From assembly GCA_016932955.1 (NCBI GenBank), contig JAFGBV010000257.1, forward strand, positions 1 through 34,531: a DNA stretch of 34,531 nucleotides, given 5' to 3'. The notes under the pieces are model-generated. The model did not search any database, was not told the origin of the DNA, and saw only the letters and a program-made list of their open reading frames with translations. This DNA comes from Anaerolineales bacterium. Its GTDB lineage: Bacteria; Chloroflexota; Anaerolineae; Anaerolineales; UBA4823. How positions within the stretch are numbered: the first letter of the stretch is position 1; every line of letters begins with the position of its first letter. The position numbers and the translations under genes are program-made. Below are positions 26,027 through 32,680 of this stretch, in pieces.

Positions 26027-26044
26027 ACCCGGTTATCTCCGGGT
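26027..26044 (+). terminator. Weak hairpin after the coiled-coil gene
   Basis: ACCCGG (26027-26032) and CCGGGT (26039-26044) pair around the 6-nt loop TTATCT, 9 nt after the stop codon. No U run follows, so termination is uncertain. Confidence 0.3.
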
Positions 26045-26123
26045 GGTCAGGAGAAAGCATAAGCAAATACCGAGGGGTGTTTACTTAACCCGCCTGCCGA
26101 TGGTAGTCAAGGAATAGCTATCC

Positions 26124-26160
26124 GCAGACATCGCAGGATTGAGGCACCTGCGGTGTCTGC
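26124..26160. repeat. 14-bp stem-loop in the intergenic region
   Basis: GCAGACATCGCAGG (26124-26137) pairs with CCTGCGGTGTCTGC (26147-26160), with one mismatch that would be a wobble pair in one strand, around a 9-nt loop. It directly adjoins the ICMT relic. It could be a terminator for upstream or minus-strand transcription, or the footprint of a small repeat. Confidence 0.4.
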
Positions 26161-26162
26161 AT

Positions 26163-26240
26163 TCATCTAGCATAGAAGAACGACATTGCCAGATACACCA
26201 GCAGCGCGCCAGCGTAGTCCGGGTGAGGAAGCCAGATGAA
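26163..26240 (-). pseudogene. Relic of an isoprenylcysteine methyltransferase-like gene
   Basis: Translated on the minus strand from 26234 down to a TGA at 26165-26163, this short piece reads W-L-P-H-P-D-Y-A-G-A-L-L-V-Y-L, then A-M-S-F-F. It matches the conserved W-M-R-H-P-G-Y-A-G-A-L-L-A-Y-L, then S-T-P-F-F, of the intact gene at 28677-29375 (13 of 23 residues identical). An in-frame stop lies just upstream, and the rest of the gene is absent. DNA at 26190-26234 is also visibly similar to 28851-28896. It is too short to be functional. It marks the left edge of the dehydrogenase pair, with the intact gene on the right edge. Confidence 0.65.
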
Positions 26241-26268
26241 TCAGTTCAACGCCTGGCGCCGCAAGAAG

Positions 26269-26297
26269 ATATGGTACACTTTTTTAACCAACCATAT
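26269..26297. promoter_or_regulatory. Inverted repeat upstream of the first dehydrogenase gene
   Basis: ATATGGT (26269-26275) and ACCATAT (26291-26297) flank 15 nt that include a run of six T. The site lies 47 nt before the start at 26344 and could be an operator or a leader hairpin. The evidence is only the symmetry. Confidence 0.3.
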
Positions 26298-26343
26298 TCA
26301 AACCGTTGCCCACCTTAATATTCCACATACTGGAGGTCATGCG

Positions 26344-27495
26344 ATGGAACAAAGAATCAACATCGGCTTACCCAGAATGCACAAGGAGCCAGGTGAGAGA
26401 CGCGATTTCTTGCCGAGTTTCATATCCAGGATACACCGTCGAGGCGCTGACATCCTTTTAGAATATGGCTATGGCTCAGAAATGGGCTACCGAGAACGCG
26501 ATTATTTACACGGAAACCCTGGTGTTCGATTCGCTACACGGACAGAAATATATCAACAAGATTATGTGCTGGTATTGCGCTGCCCGAGTAACGAGGAGAT
26601 TCGCTTGATGCATCCGGGCGCCTGCCTGATTTCTATGCTCCATTACCCAACCCGGGCCCAACGGGTTTCTTTTCTGCGTTCGATTGGAATCGATGCGGTT
26701 TCGCTCGACTCGTTAAAAGATGATACTGGCAGACGCCTTGTCGAGAATCTGCGTGCGGTAGCTTGGTACGGGATTGAGACAGCTTTTCAGATATTACAAA
26801 AAACCTATCCTGAGCCTGGATTGGACTCCCCACAACGCGCCCCGATCTATGTCACCCTCCTGGGTGGGGGAGCCGTGGGCGCTCATGTTGTCCAGGCTGC
26901 AATTCGATATGGGAATGAAGAAATCCGACAACAAATGATCGCCAATCATGTTCCCGGGGTTATTGTCACCACAGTAGATTACGATATCACCGGCAGAGAA
27001 GCCGAGATGAAGGGCATCCTTTCAAGAACCGATATCCTGGTAGATGCCACACAGCGCCTCGACCCCAGTCAATTCGTGATTCCAAACGACTGGATCAGCA
27101 AATTGCCCAGGCATGCTGTTCTGCTCGATCTTTCTGTGGATCCCTACATCTGTGATGAACACTCAACATCAGTTAAAGGCATTGAAGGCATTCCGCAAGG
27201 AAATCTAGACAAATTCACTTTTTCCCCAGATGATCCTGAATACGATGAGCTTCCGGATTGTGTCAGCACAAAGCACCGCCGCCATGTTGCGTCTTGCTAC
27301 TCCTGGCCCGGTATATACCCGCAGAAATGCATGGAAATATATGGAAAGCAAATCTCGCCGATCTTTCGCATCCTAATCGAAAAAGGCGGAATCAGTGCGA
27401 TAGACCCTAATGGAAACTTTTTTGAACGCGCCATTGGCAGGGCAATGCTTTCACGCTGGCCTCCTGAAGATGAATCCAGCCAACAGAATATCTAG
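26344..27495 (+). CDS. Alanine dehydrogenase/transhydrogenase-fold protein, copy 1
   Basis: The 383-residue protein has an AlaDH/PNT N-terminal domain (starting I-N-I-G-L-P-R-M-H-K-E-P-G-E-R-R) and a Rossmann NAD(P)-binding domain with G-G-G-A-V-G from Gly174. The conserved substrate His is present as His100 (I-S-M-L-H-Y-P-T), but the Lys of the usual K-E-P motif is replaced by Arg79 (L-R-C-P). The family includes alanine dehydrogenase, saccharopine dehydrogenase and N5-(carboxyethyl)ornithine synthase, which join or split an amino acid and a 2-oxo acid by NAD(P)-linked reductive amination; the exact substrate cannot be told. The ATG at 26344 follows GGAGG at 26332-26336 and aligns with the start of the next gene; the frame extends upstream to 26236 only as overlap with the ICMT relic. 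Third codon positions are more A/T-rich than in the neighbours. Confidence 0.85.
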   Translation: MEQRINIGLPRMHKEPGERRDFLPSFISRIHRRGADILLEYGYGSEMGYRERDYLHGNPGVRFATRTEIYQQDYVLVLRCPSNEEIRLMHPGACLISMLHYPTRAQRVSFLRSIGIDAVSLDSLKDDTGRRLVENLRAVAWYGIETAFQILQKTYPEPGLDSPQRAPIYVTLLGGGAVGAHVVQAAIRYGNEEIRQQMIANHVPGVIVTTVDYDITGREAEMKGILSRTDILVDATQRLDPSQFVIPNDWISKLPRHAVLLDLSVDPYICDEHSTSVKGIEGIPQGNLDKFTFSPDDPEYDELPDCVSTKHRRHVASCYSWPGIYPQKCMEIYGKQISPIFRILIEKGGISAIDPNGNFFERAIGRAMLSRWPPEDESSQQNI

Positions 27496-27518
27496 GGAAC
27501 CTGCTTAGGAGATCAGTT

Positions 27519-28664
27519 ATGAAGCCCCCAATAAACATCGGTTTTCCCCGAATGATGAAAGAAGCTGGAGAAAAACGCGTTTTTCTTCCTGAATTTATCC
27601 AATTTCTAGCCTCACACGGATTGAACGTATATATTGAAGAGGGGTATGGTTCAAGGTCAGGTTTTACATTTGAGGATTATCAACAAGCAAATGAAAACAT
27701 CAGCATGTGCTCCAGAGAAGAGGCTTTCGGGCAAGATTTAGTTCTGACTCTACGCTCGCCCAACCTTGAAGAGTTTGAGATGCTGCGCACCGACGCATGT
27801 TTGATCACCATGCTGCATTTTCCAACCCGCCCGAAGCGTGTGGAAAAACTAAAAGCGATTGGCGCAAAAGCGATCTCACTGGATAGTATTGTTAATGACA
27901 GTAATTTACGCTTAGTCGAAAATATGCACGCGGTTGCATGGAATGGGCTAGAAGCCGCTTATGATGTTCTGGAAAAGCGGTGGCCTGGATTGATTAGACC
28001 GGATCAAGGACCGATCAAAGTGTTAATTTTGGGCAGCGGAATGGTAGGGAAATATGCAGTGGATGCTGCAACCAAGCTTGGCAACATTGAACGTAACAAC
28101 CAGCATATCCATGATCACGGCCCAGGGGCCATTGCATTCACGATTGGCAGGAACATCAGTACAAATCCTGCATCAATGAAAATGTTACTCACCCAAGCTG
28201 ACATTTTGGTCGATGCAACCCAACGTCGAGATTCTAGCAAGCCTGTAATTCCAAACGAATGGCTAGGCTGGCTACCAGAACATGCAGTGATTACCGACTT
28301 GGCAGTTGATCCATATACAATGGACATCGATCCACCAGTAGTACGTGGTATAGAAGGCATTCCGCAAGGAAACCTGGATAAATATATATTTCTTGCTGAT
28401 GATTCCGATTGGGATAAAAGCGTTCCGCCTTCAATCCCCTCCCACCATAGGCGAACGGTAGTTTCTTGTTATTCCTGGCCTGGAGTCCACCCAGAAGTTT
28501 GCATGCGTCATTATGCCCATCAGTTAGAACCCCTCATGGAAATTCTGATCGAAAAAGGGTATCTGGGGATCTCGATCCAAGGGAGCTACTTTGAACGGGC
28601 ATTATTTCGCGGTACGCTGGTTAATTTTCTCAAGAAAGAACATTACGTGAGAAAACCGCGCTGA
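27519..28664 (+). CDS. Alanine dehydrogenase/transhydrogenase-fold protein, copy 2
   Basis: The 381-residue paralogue of the preceding gene, about half identical by eye, starts I-N-I-G-F-P-R-M-M-K-E-A-G-E-K-R. The Rossmann motif G-S-G-M-V-G begins at Gly172. His100 is kept (I-T-M-L-H-F-P-T) and Arg79 again replaces the usual Lys (L-R-S-P). Both copies share G-I-E-G-I-P-Q-G-N-L-D-K and S-C-Y-S-W-P-G near the C-terminus. It starts 23 nt after copy 1 with AGGAG upstream, so the two are an operon and could form a hetero-oligomer. Lower G+C than the flanking genes suggests transfer. The reaction is likely an oxidoreductase step on an amino acid or opine-like compound; the substrate is unknown. Confidence 0.85.
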   Translation: MKPPINIGFPRMMKEAGEKRVFLPEFIQFLASHGLNVYIEEGYGSRSGFTFEDYQQANENISMCSREEAFGQDLVLTLRSPNLEEFEMLRTDACLITMLHFPTRPKRVEKLKAIGAKAISLDSIVNDSNLRLVENMHAVAWNGLEAAYDVLEKRWPGLIRPDQGPIKVLILGSGMVGKYAVDAATKLGNIERNNQHIHDHGPGAIAFTIGRNISTNPASMKMLLTQADILVDATQRRDSSKPVIPNEWLGWLPEHAVITDLAVDPYTMDIDPPVVRGIEGIPQGNLDKYIFLADDSDWDKSVPPSIPSHHRRTVVSCYSWPGVHPEVCMRHYAHQLEPLMEILIEKGYLGISIQGSYFERALFRGTLVNFLKKEHYVRKPR

Positions 28665-28676
28665 TTGCTTCTATTG

Positions 28677-29375
28677 TTACCATACCCCCGGCATGAGGCG
28701 GTAGCGCACGCGCTGGGCGTACTCTGCATAGCCCGGCAGCTCTTGTTGCAAGGTGCTGTCTTCCAGGTGCGTGCGGATCACCATCGCGACCGCAAGCAGC
28801 AGCGCCGGGATGATAGCCCAGGCAGAATCGAGAAAGAAAGGCGTTGACAGGTAAGCCAGCAACGCGCCGGCGTAACCCGGGTGGCGCATCCAGCGGTAGG
28901 GGCCGCTGGAGACCACATGATGACCGCGCTCGGTCTGGAGGCGCACCACGCCGGAGAAGAAGCGGTTTTCGATCAGGGCATAAGAGGACCACACATAGCC
29001 AGCAAGCATCAGCGCCAAGGCGGCGATCTCGATAGCCTGACGAAAGCCTCGCGACCAGCCCAAGAGCGCATCCAGCCCAACGATCAATAGAACCACCCCA
29101 ATTCCCAAGGCGACGATCGGTGAGAGTACCCGGTCCCAGGGCTTGGCATCCTCATGTTGCGTAGTTTGGGCGCGCTCAGCAATCAGATCGGGGTGGCGGC
29201 GGGCTGCCAGCCGGCGGCTGACGGCAAAGCCCAGGATGTACAGGATGGCATAGACCCAGGCTTCCCACCAACCCCAATGCCAGGAAATGAGCAGGGGAAG
29301 GAAGGGAATCACGATCAGATAGAACAGGAGTTGGATGATCAGACGCGGGGAGAGTAGTTGTTGCTGCTCAGCCAT
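28677..29375 (-). CDS. Isoprenylcysteine carboxyl methyltransferase family protein
   Basis: The 232-residue membrane protein has about five transmembrane helices. Its C-terminal half carries the ICMT/PEMT signature: S-S-G-P-Y-R-W-M-R-H-P-G-Y-A-G (SAM-binding region), then R-T-H-L-E-D-S-T-L-Q-Q-E-L-P-G-Y and the terminal V-R-Y-R-L-M-P-G-V-W. Members methylate small lipophilic substrates or protein C-termini using SAM; the bacterial substrates are mostly unknown. A GTG at 29384 could add three residues, but the ATG at 29375 has AGGTG at the right distance. It is convergent with the dehydrogenase pair, 12 nt from the stop of copy 2. A fragment of a paralogue is left at 26163-26240. Confidence 0.88.
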   Translation of the reverse strand: MAEQQQLLSPRLIIQLLFYLIVIPFLPLLISWHWGWWEAWVYAILYILGFAVSRRLAARRHPDLIAERAQTTQHEDAKPWDRVLSPIVALGIGVVLLIVGLDALLGWSRGFRQAIEIAALALMLAGYVWSSYALIENRFFSGVVRLQTERGHHVVSSGPYRWMRHPGYAGALLAYLSTPFFLDSAWAIIPALLLAVAMVIRTHLEDSTLQQELPGYAEYAQRVRYRLMPGVW

Positions 29376-29531
29376 TAGTATCACCTTCTTTCAGCTTATG
29401 TTTCCCCAATTCCTATGGACGAGAAATGACCGTGTAATCAACCTATTTGGCATAATCAGTATATATCATCCTCCTGGCCTGTCAAGAAGGGGGCAATCAA
29501 AAGTTCTCGTCTTAGGCAAGAAAATTGCCCC

Positions 29532-29559
29532 TTGCAAGAAAAGGAAAAATGTGTATAAT
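29532..29559 (+). promoter_or_regulatory. Sigma70-like promoter, TTGCAA-16-TATAAT
   Basis: A TTGCAA (29532-29537) and a consensus -10 TATAAT (29554-29559) are 16 nt apart. Transcription would start near 29566, at the foot of the hairpin 29568-29606. Upstream, GGGGCAAT (29490-29497) and ATTGCCCC (29524-29531) form an inverted repeat that touches the -35 element and could be an operator. The rest of the 290-nt gap (29376-29665) holds no ORF I can support. Confidence 0.55.
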
Positions 29560-29567
29560 TCCCACTT

Positions 29568-29606
29568 GCCGACGCTCAGGGTGCCCCCCTCACCCTGAGC
29601 GTTGGC
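29568..29606 (+). terminator. Hairpin just downstream of the promoter at 29532 (attenuator or terminator)
   Basis: ACGCTCAGGGTG (29572-29583) pairs perfectly with CACCCTGAGCGT (29591-29602) around a C-rich 7-nt loop. The stem extends outward with GCC (29568-29570) pairing with GGC (29604-29606) through one wobble pair. A CTTTAATAG follows. Because it begins at the expected transcription start, it may be a 5' leader structure or an attenuator for the nucleotidyltransferase gene. Confidence 0.5.
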
Positions 29607-29665
29607 GCTTTAATAGCATTTCCTCCAGTATAATTACCTGACTGCAGTCATCCAAGTGCCATTGT

Positions 29666-30496
29666 ATGCCAAATTCCACCCACCCATCGCTCCATATTGC
29701 CCTGGCACGCAGGGTCGCCAGCCACTTCCAGGCTTTCCCGCAAGTGGAGGCTATTGGCCTGGGTGGATCACAGGCAAGCCAGGCCAGCGATGCTGCCTCG
29801 GATATCGATCTCTACGTTTTCACCACTGCCCTGGTTCCGTTGCATGCTCGCCAGCGCATTGTGGATCAGCTTGGCGCCTCTCGCGCCGACATGAACCTGG
29901 ATTTCTGGGATTTGGGCGATGAGTGGTTCGATCACGATACGGGAATCGAAGTAGATGTAATATACTGGGATCTGCCATGGATTGAGGCGCAGGTGGTGCG
30001 CGTACTCGATCAGCACGAGGCCTCCATCGGCTATTCCACCTGCCACTGGAGCACGATGCGTAGCATGCACATCCTCTATGATCGCAATGGCTGGTTGAGG
30101 CGGATGGTGGAGAAATGCCACTCTCCCTACCCTGAACCGCTGCGCCAGGCAATCATCAGTCGCAACCATGCCCTGCTGCGCGGCGTGATCCCTGCCTACA
30201 CACATCAGATCGAGAAAGCCATCCAGCGCAGCGACCTGGTAAGCATCAACCACCGCCTGGCAGCCTTGCTTGCCAGCTACTTCGATGTGATCTTCGCCTT
30301 CAATCGCCTGCCCCACCCCGGCGAGAAGCGCCTGGTGCAAAAGGCGCTAGCGCAATGCCCTCTGCTGCCCGCCCAGATGGCTGAGCAGGTTGATAACGTA
30401 CTTCGCCTCGCTGCATCCCCTGGCCGCGAGCTCGTTGCTGCCATCCAAATCCTGCTGGATAACCTGGATACGTTGCTGGCAGCTTCTAGAGATTAG
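29666..30496 (+). CDS. Nucleotidyltransferase-fold protein with DUF4037-like C-terminus
   Basis: The 276-residue protein has the polymerase-beta type active site G-G-S (33-35), D-I-D (Asp46 and Asp48) and a third acidic residue in I-E-V-D-V-I-Y (Asp97), so the metal-binding triad is complete. The helical C-terminal half (about 150-270) resembles DUF4037. Members transfer nucleotides to proteins, antibiotics or small molecules; the substrate here is unknown. No good ribosome site precedes the ATG, so an A/G-poor leader or the hairpin upstream may control it. The CDF transporter gene starts 8 nt after its stop, which suggests an operon. Confidence 0.82.
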   Translation: MPNSTHPSLHIALARRVASHFQAFPQVEAIGLGGSQASQASDAASDIDLYVFTTALVPLHARQRIVDQLGASRADMNLDFWDLGDEWFDHDTGIEVDVIYWDLPWIEAQVVRVLDQHEASIGYSTCHWSTMRSMHILYDRNGWLRRMVEKCHSPYPEPLRQAIISRNHALLRGVIPAYTHQIEKAIQRSDLVSINHRLAALLASYFDVIFAFNRLPHPGEKRLVQKALAQCPLLPAQMAEQVDNVLRLAASPGRELVAAIQILLDNLDTLLAASRD

Positions 30497-30504
30497 GAAC
30501 CACT

Positions 30505-31419
30505 TTGGTTGAGAAAGACTCTATCCAGCGTATTCGTAACGACGCCCCCGACACCCAGCAGTGGAAACTCTACCGCCAGGCCATCTTAATTTCCCTGGGC
30601 GGAAATACCCTGCTGGCACTCGCCAAAGGGGTAGTATATCTGCTCACTGGCTCTAGCGCGGTTTTTGCCGATGCCGCCAACTCGCTCTCTGATGTGTTCT
30701 ACAGCCTGATGATGAGCCTGGGGTTATACCTGGCCCAGCGCCCGCCAGATGAATCACACCCCCAGGGACACCGCCGCTTCGAGCCTTTCGTCAGTTTGTT
30801 TATTGCACTGGGCATGTTCAGCGCGGCTGGTGCAGCGCTTTGGGAGAGCATCCAGCGCTTCCAGGCAAAGGCAACGGCGATCGAGCCGGGCTGGCCTACG
30901 GCAGTACTGATTGGCGCGGCGTTGGCAAAGGTGGTGATGTACCTGATTGTACGCCGGATTGGCACCCAGGCGCGCTCGCCTGCCATCCAGGCCTCGGCCC
31001 GCGACAACCTCTCCGATATCCTCGCCTCCAGCGCTGCGTTGGTAGGCGTGTGGCTCTCCGGACTGCTCCACCCACTCTTCGACCCCGGTGCAGGATTGCT
31101 TGTTTCGCTGTGGATCTTGCGGGCGGCCTTTGGCATCGCCAAAGAGAACTTTGCTTACCTTACTGGTGGCGGCGCATCAGCCGAACTATGCGATGTGATC
31201 AGCCAGGCTGCGCTCACCATTACCGGCGTTGAAGAGGTGCACCAGGTGATTGCCGATTATGTTGGCCCGGAGCTGCGCGTGGATATGCACATCAACGTCA
31301 ACGGCAGTGTGCCACTACAGCAAGCCCACGATATTGCTGAGGCTGTGCGCGAGCGGGTAGAGTCCCTGCCCGAGGTGGACCGGGCTTTTGTCTATGTTGA
31401 ACCCAGCGGCATGCGCTAG
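30505..31419 (+). CDS. Cation diffusion facilitator (CDF) family metal transporter
   Basis: The 304-residue protein has six transmembrane helices (about 25-215) and a C-terminal cytoplasmic ferredoxin-like domain (about 220-304; I-T-G-V-E-E-V-H-Q-V and L-R-V-D-M-H-I-N-V). CDF proteins export divalent metals in exchange for protons. In helix 2 the motif is A-D-A-A-N-S-L-S-D and in helix 5 A-R-D-N-L-S-D, giving an N-D plus D-D metal site. Zinc exporters usually have His at one or both of these places, so manganese or iron is a fair guess. The start is a TTG at 30505 with AGGAA upstream, 8 nt after the nucleotidyltransferase stop. The DUF2721 gene follows after 18 nt. Confidence 0.92.
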   Translation: MVEKDSIQRIRNDAPDTQQWKLYRQAILISLGGNTLLALAKGVVYLLTGSSAVFADAANSLSDVFYSLMMSLGLYLAQRPPDESHPQGHRRFEPFVSLFIALGMFSAAGAALWESIQRFQAKATAIEPGWPTAVLIGAALAKVVMYLIVRRIGTQARSPAIQASARDNLSDILASSAALVGVWLSGLLHPLFDPGAGLLVSLWILRAAFGIAKENFAYLTGGGASAELCDVISQAALTITGVEEVHQVIADYVGPELRVDMHINVNGSVPLQQAHDIAEAVRERVESLPEVDRAFVYVEPSGMR

Positions 31420-31437
31420 AAAGGTTAAGATAGACTG

Positions 31438-31833
31438 ATGAACTTTCCTCTCACCACCCCCGCCCTGCTTTTCCCTGCAATCTCGCTGCTGCTGCTGGCT
31501 TACACCAATCGCTTCCTCACCCTGGCAAACCTGATGCGCGAGCTCTACGCCCGGCATAAAAACCAACCCGACCCCAAGATCCGCGGCCAGCTCGAAAACC
31601 TGCGCTACCGCATCGTGATCATTCGCAACATGCAGATCTTCGGCGTAGGATCTTTCTTCCTCTGTGTGCTGTGCATGCTGGTGCTGTTCATCGGCCAGGT
31701 GACGCTGGGTAAGTGGCTGTTCGGTACCTCGCTGGTGCTGTTGCTCGCCTCGCTGGGACTTTCTCTGCGCGAGTTGCAGGTTTCGATCGACGCGCTCACC
31801 CTGCAAATGCACGATCTGGATGAGGGGAATTAA
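31438..31833 (+). CDS. DUF2721 family membrane protein
   Basis: The 131-residue protein has an N-terminal hydrophobic helix (about 7-24), a charged segment with R-E-L-Y-A-R-H-K and L-R-Y-R-I-V-I-I-R-N, and two further helices (about 63-110), followed by the conserved S-L-R-E-L-Q-V-S-I-D-A-L. This layout is typical of DUF2721. The function is unknown. It is the third gene of the nucleotidyltransferase-CDF-DUF2721 series, all on the plus strand with short gaps. Confidence 0.85.
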   Translation: MNFPLTTPALLFPAISLLLLAYTNRFLTLANLMRELYARHKNQPDPKIRGQLENLRYRIVIIRNMQIFGVGSFFLCVLCMLVLFIGQVTLGKWLFGTSLVLLLASLGLSLRELQVSIDALTLQMHDLDEGN

Positions 31834-31836
31834 TCT

Positions 31837-31989
31837 TTAACCATCAAATTCCACCAGCGTGTAGTGGAGTAATGTAACGAACAACTCAAGGTGCTGCTCG
31901 ATGCGCCCCGGGAATAAATACTCGATATCCCCAATAGTATCGAATCTGGAAGGGTCCATAATCGGCGCAATCGCAGGGCGTTCACTCAT
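31837..31989 (-). CDS. Possible 50-residue small protein
   Basis: A minus-strand frame from ATG (31989-31987) to TAA (31839-31837) encodes 50 residues, starting M-S-E-R-P-A-I-A-P-I-M-D-P and ending L-L-H-Y-T-L-V-E-F-D-G. The composition looks protein-like and the codon use resembles the neighbours. The ribosome site is weak (GGA about 7 nt before the ATG). It lies downstream of the peroxiredoxin across a strong hairpin and is convergent with the DUF2721 gene, 4 nt from its stop. I do not recognise it; it could also be the tail of a lost gene. Confidence 0.35.
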   Translation of the reverse strand: MSERPAIAPIMDPSRFDTIGDIEYLFPGRIEQHLELFVTLLHYTLVEFDG

Positions 31990-32006
31990 CGTAATCCAAT
32001 AAATGG

Positions 32007-32049
32007 TTGATCGTGTTCAACCCCAAATGGAGGGGGTGAACACGATCAA
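32007..32049. terminator. Hairpin terminator after the peroxiredoxin gene
   Basis: TTGATCGTGTTCA (32007-32019) pairs perfectly with TGAACACGATCAA (32037-32049). The stem continues with CCCC (32021-32024) and GGGG (32033-32036) after a one-base bulge, leaving an 8-nt loop. It lies 26 nt beyond the minus-strand peroxiredoxin stop and probably ends that transcript, though no long U run is present. Confidence 0.55.
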
Positions 32050-32074
32050 TATCCTGATACCTAGACGACCCGGC

Positions 32075-32680
32075 TCACTCCATATCGGGCTTCCACACCT
32101 CCCAAACTTTGCCCACCAGGTCGGGGTTGGGTTTGAGAGTGAGCTTGCCAGGCTCCCAGCCGGCGGGGGTGGCCTCTTTGCTGCCAGAGGCACGGACATG
32201 CTGGAAGGCCTGGATCTGGCGCACGCTCTCGGCGAACTTGCGCCCGACAGGCGGGGTGAGCACTTCCATTGCTTGAATCACGCCATCTGGATCGATAATG
32301 AAACGCCCGCGCAGCTCGATGCCCTGGTTCTCGTCGAACACGCCATAGGCGCGGCCCACGTTACCTGCCTGATCGGAAGCCATGTGGAAGGGCACACCGC
32401 CTTTCACCATTTTCGTCAACTCGTGATCGTTCCACATCTTATGCACAAAATGACTGTCCACGCTAACGGAGATCACTTCCACACCCAGTCCCTGCAGAAC
32501 GGGATATTTGTCGGCGACCGCCGACACTTCCGTCGCTCAGACAAAGGTAAAATCAACCGGGTAGAAACAAACGAGCACCCACTTGCCCAGGTAATCGGAT
32601 AGTTTAACACTGGTGAAGCCGCCGCGATAATAGGCCGGAGCGGTGAAATCGGGGGCTTTTTGCCCCACACGAGCGGTCAT
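32075..32680 (-). CDS. prxU: Selenocysteine peroxiredoxin (in-frame TGA at the peroxidatic residue)
   Basis: Read through one TGA (32539-32537), the gene gives a 201-residue AhpC/Prx1-type peroxiredoxin of normal length. The family motif P-x-x-x-T-x-x-C appears as P41-V-D-F-T45-F-V-[TGA48]-A-T-E, so the stop replaces exactly the peroxidatic cysteine. All other hallmarks follow in the same frame: [25 protein letters not shown], and P-A-G-W-E-P-G near the end. A GGUC-loop hairpin sits 10-27 nt after the TGA, as a bacterial SECIS should. The family reduces peroxides in the cytoplasm; Sec should raise reactivity. The usual C-terminal resolving C-P-A-G-W is E-A-T-P-A-G-W here, so the reductant path differs from classic 2-Cys enzymes. 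The ATG at 32680 has AGGAGG upstream; an in-frame ATG at 32791 is also possible. A sequencing error or nonsense mutation is the alternative. Confidence 0.85.
32509..32526 (-). promoter_or_regulatory. Bacterial SECIS-like hairpin downstream of the peroxiredoxin TGA
   Basis: On the minus strand, TGTCGGC pairs with GCCGACA around the loop GGTC (or 8 bp with a 2-nt loop). The loop starts 17 nt after the TGA. Known bacterial SECIS elements have their apical loop about 16-37 nt after the UGA, with G in the first loop positions, and bind SelB. The hairpin lies inside the coding sequence, over the residues V-S-A-V-A-D. Confidence 0.72.

Noticed and set aside
26236..26343. Upstream start for the first dehydrogenase copy
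   Set aside because: The extension overlaps the ICMT relic, has no counterpart in the paralogue, and the ATG at 26344 has GGAGG.
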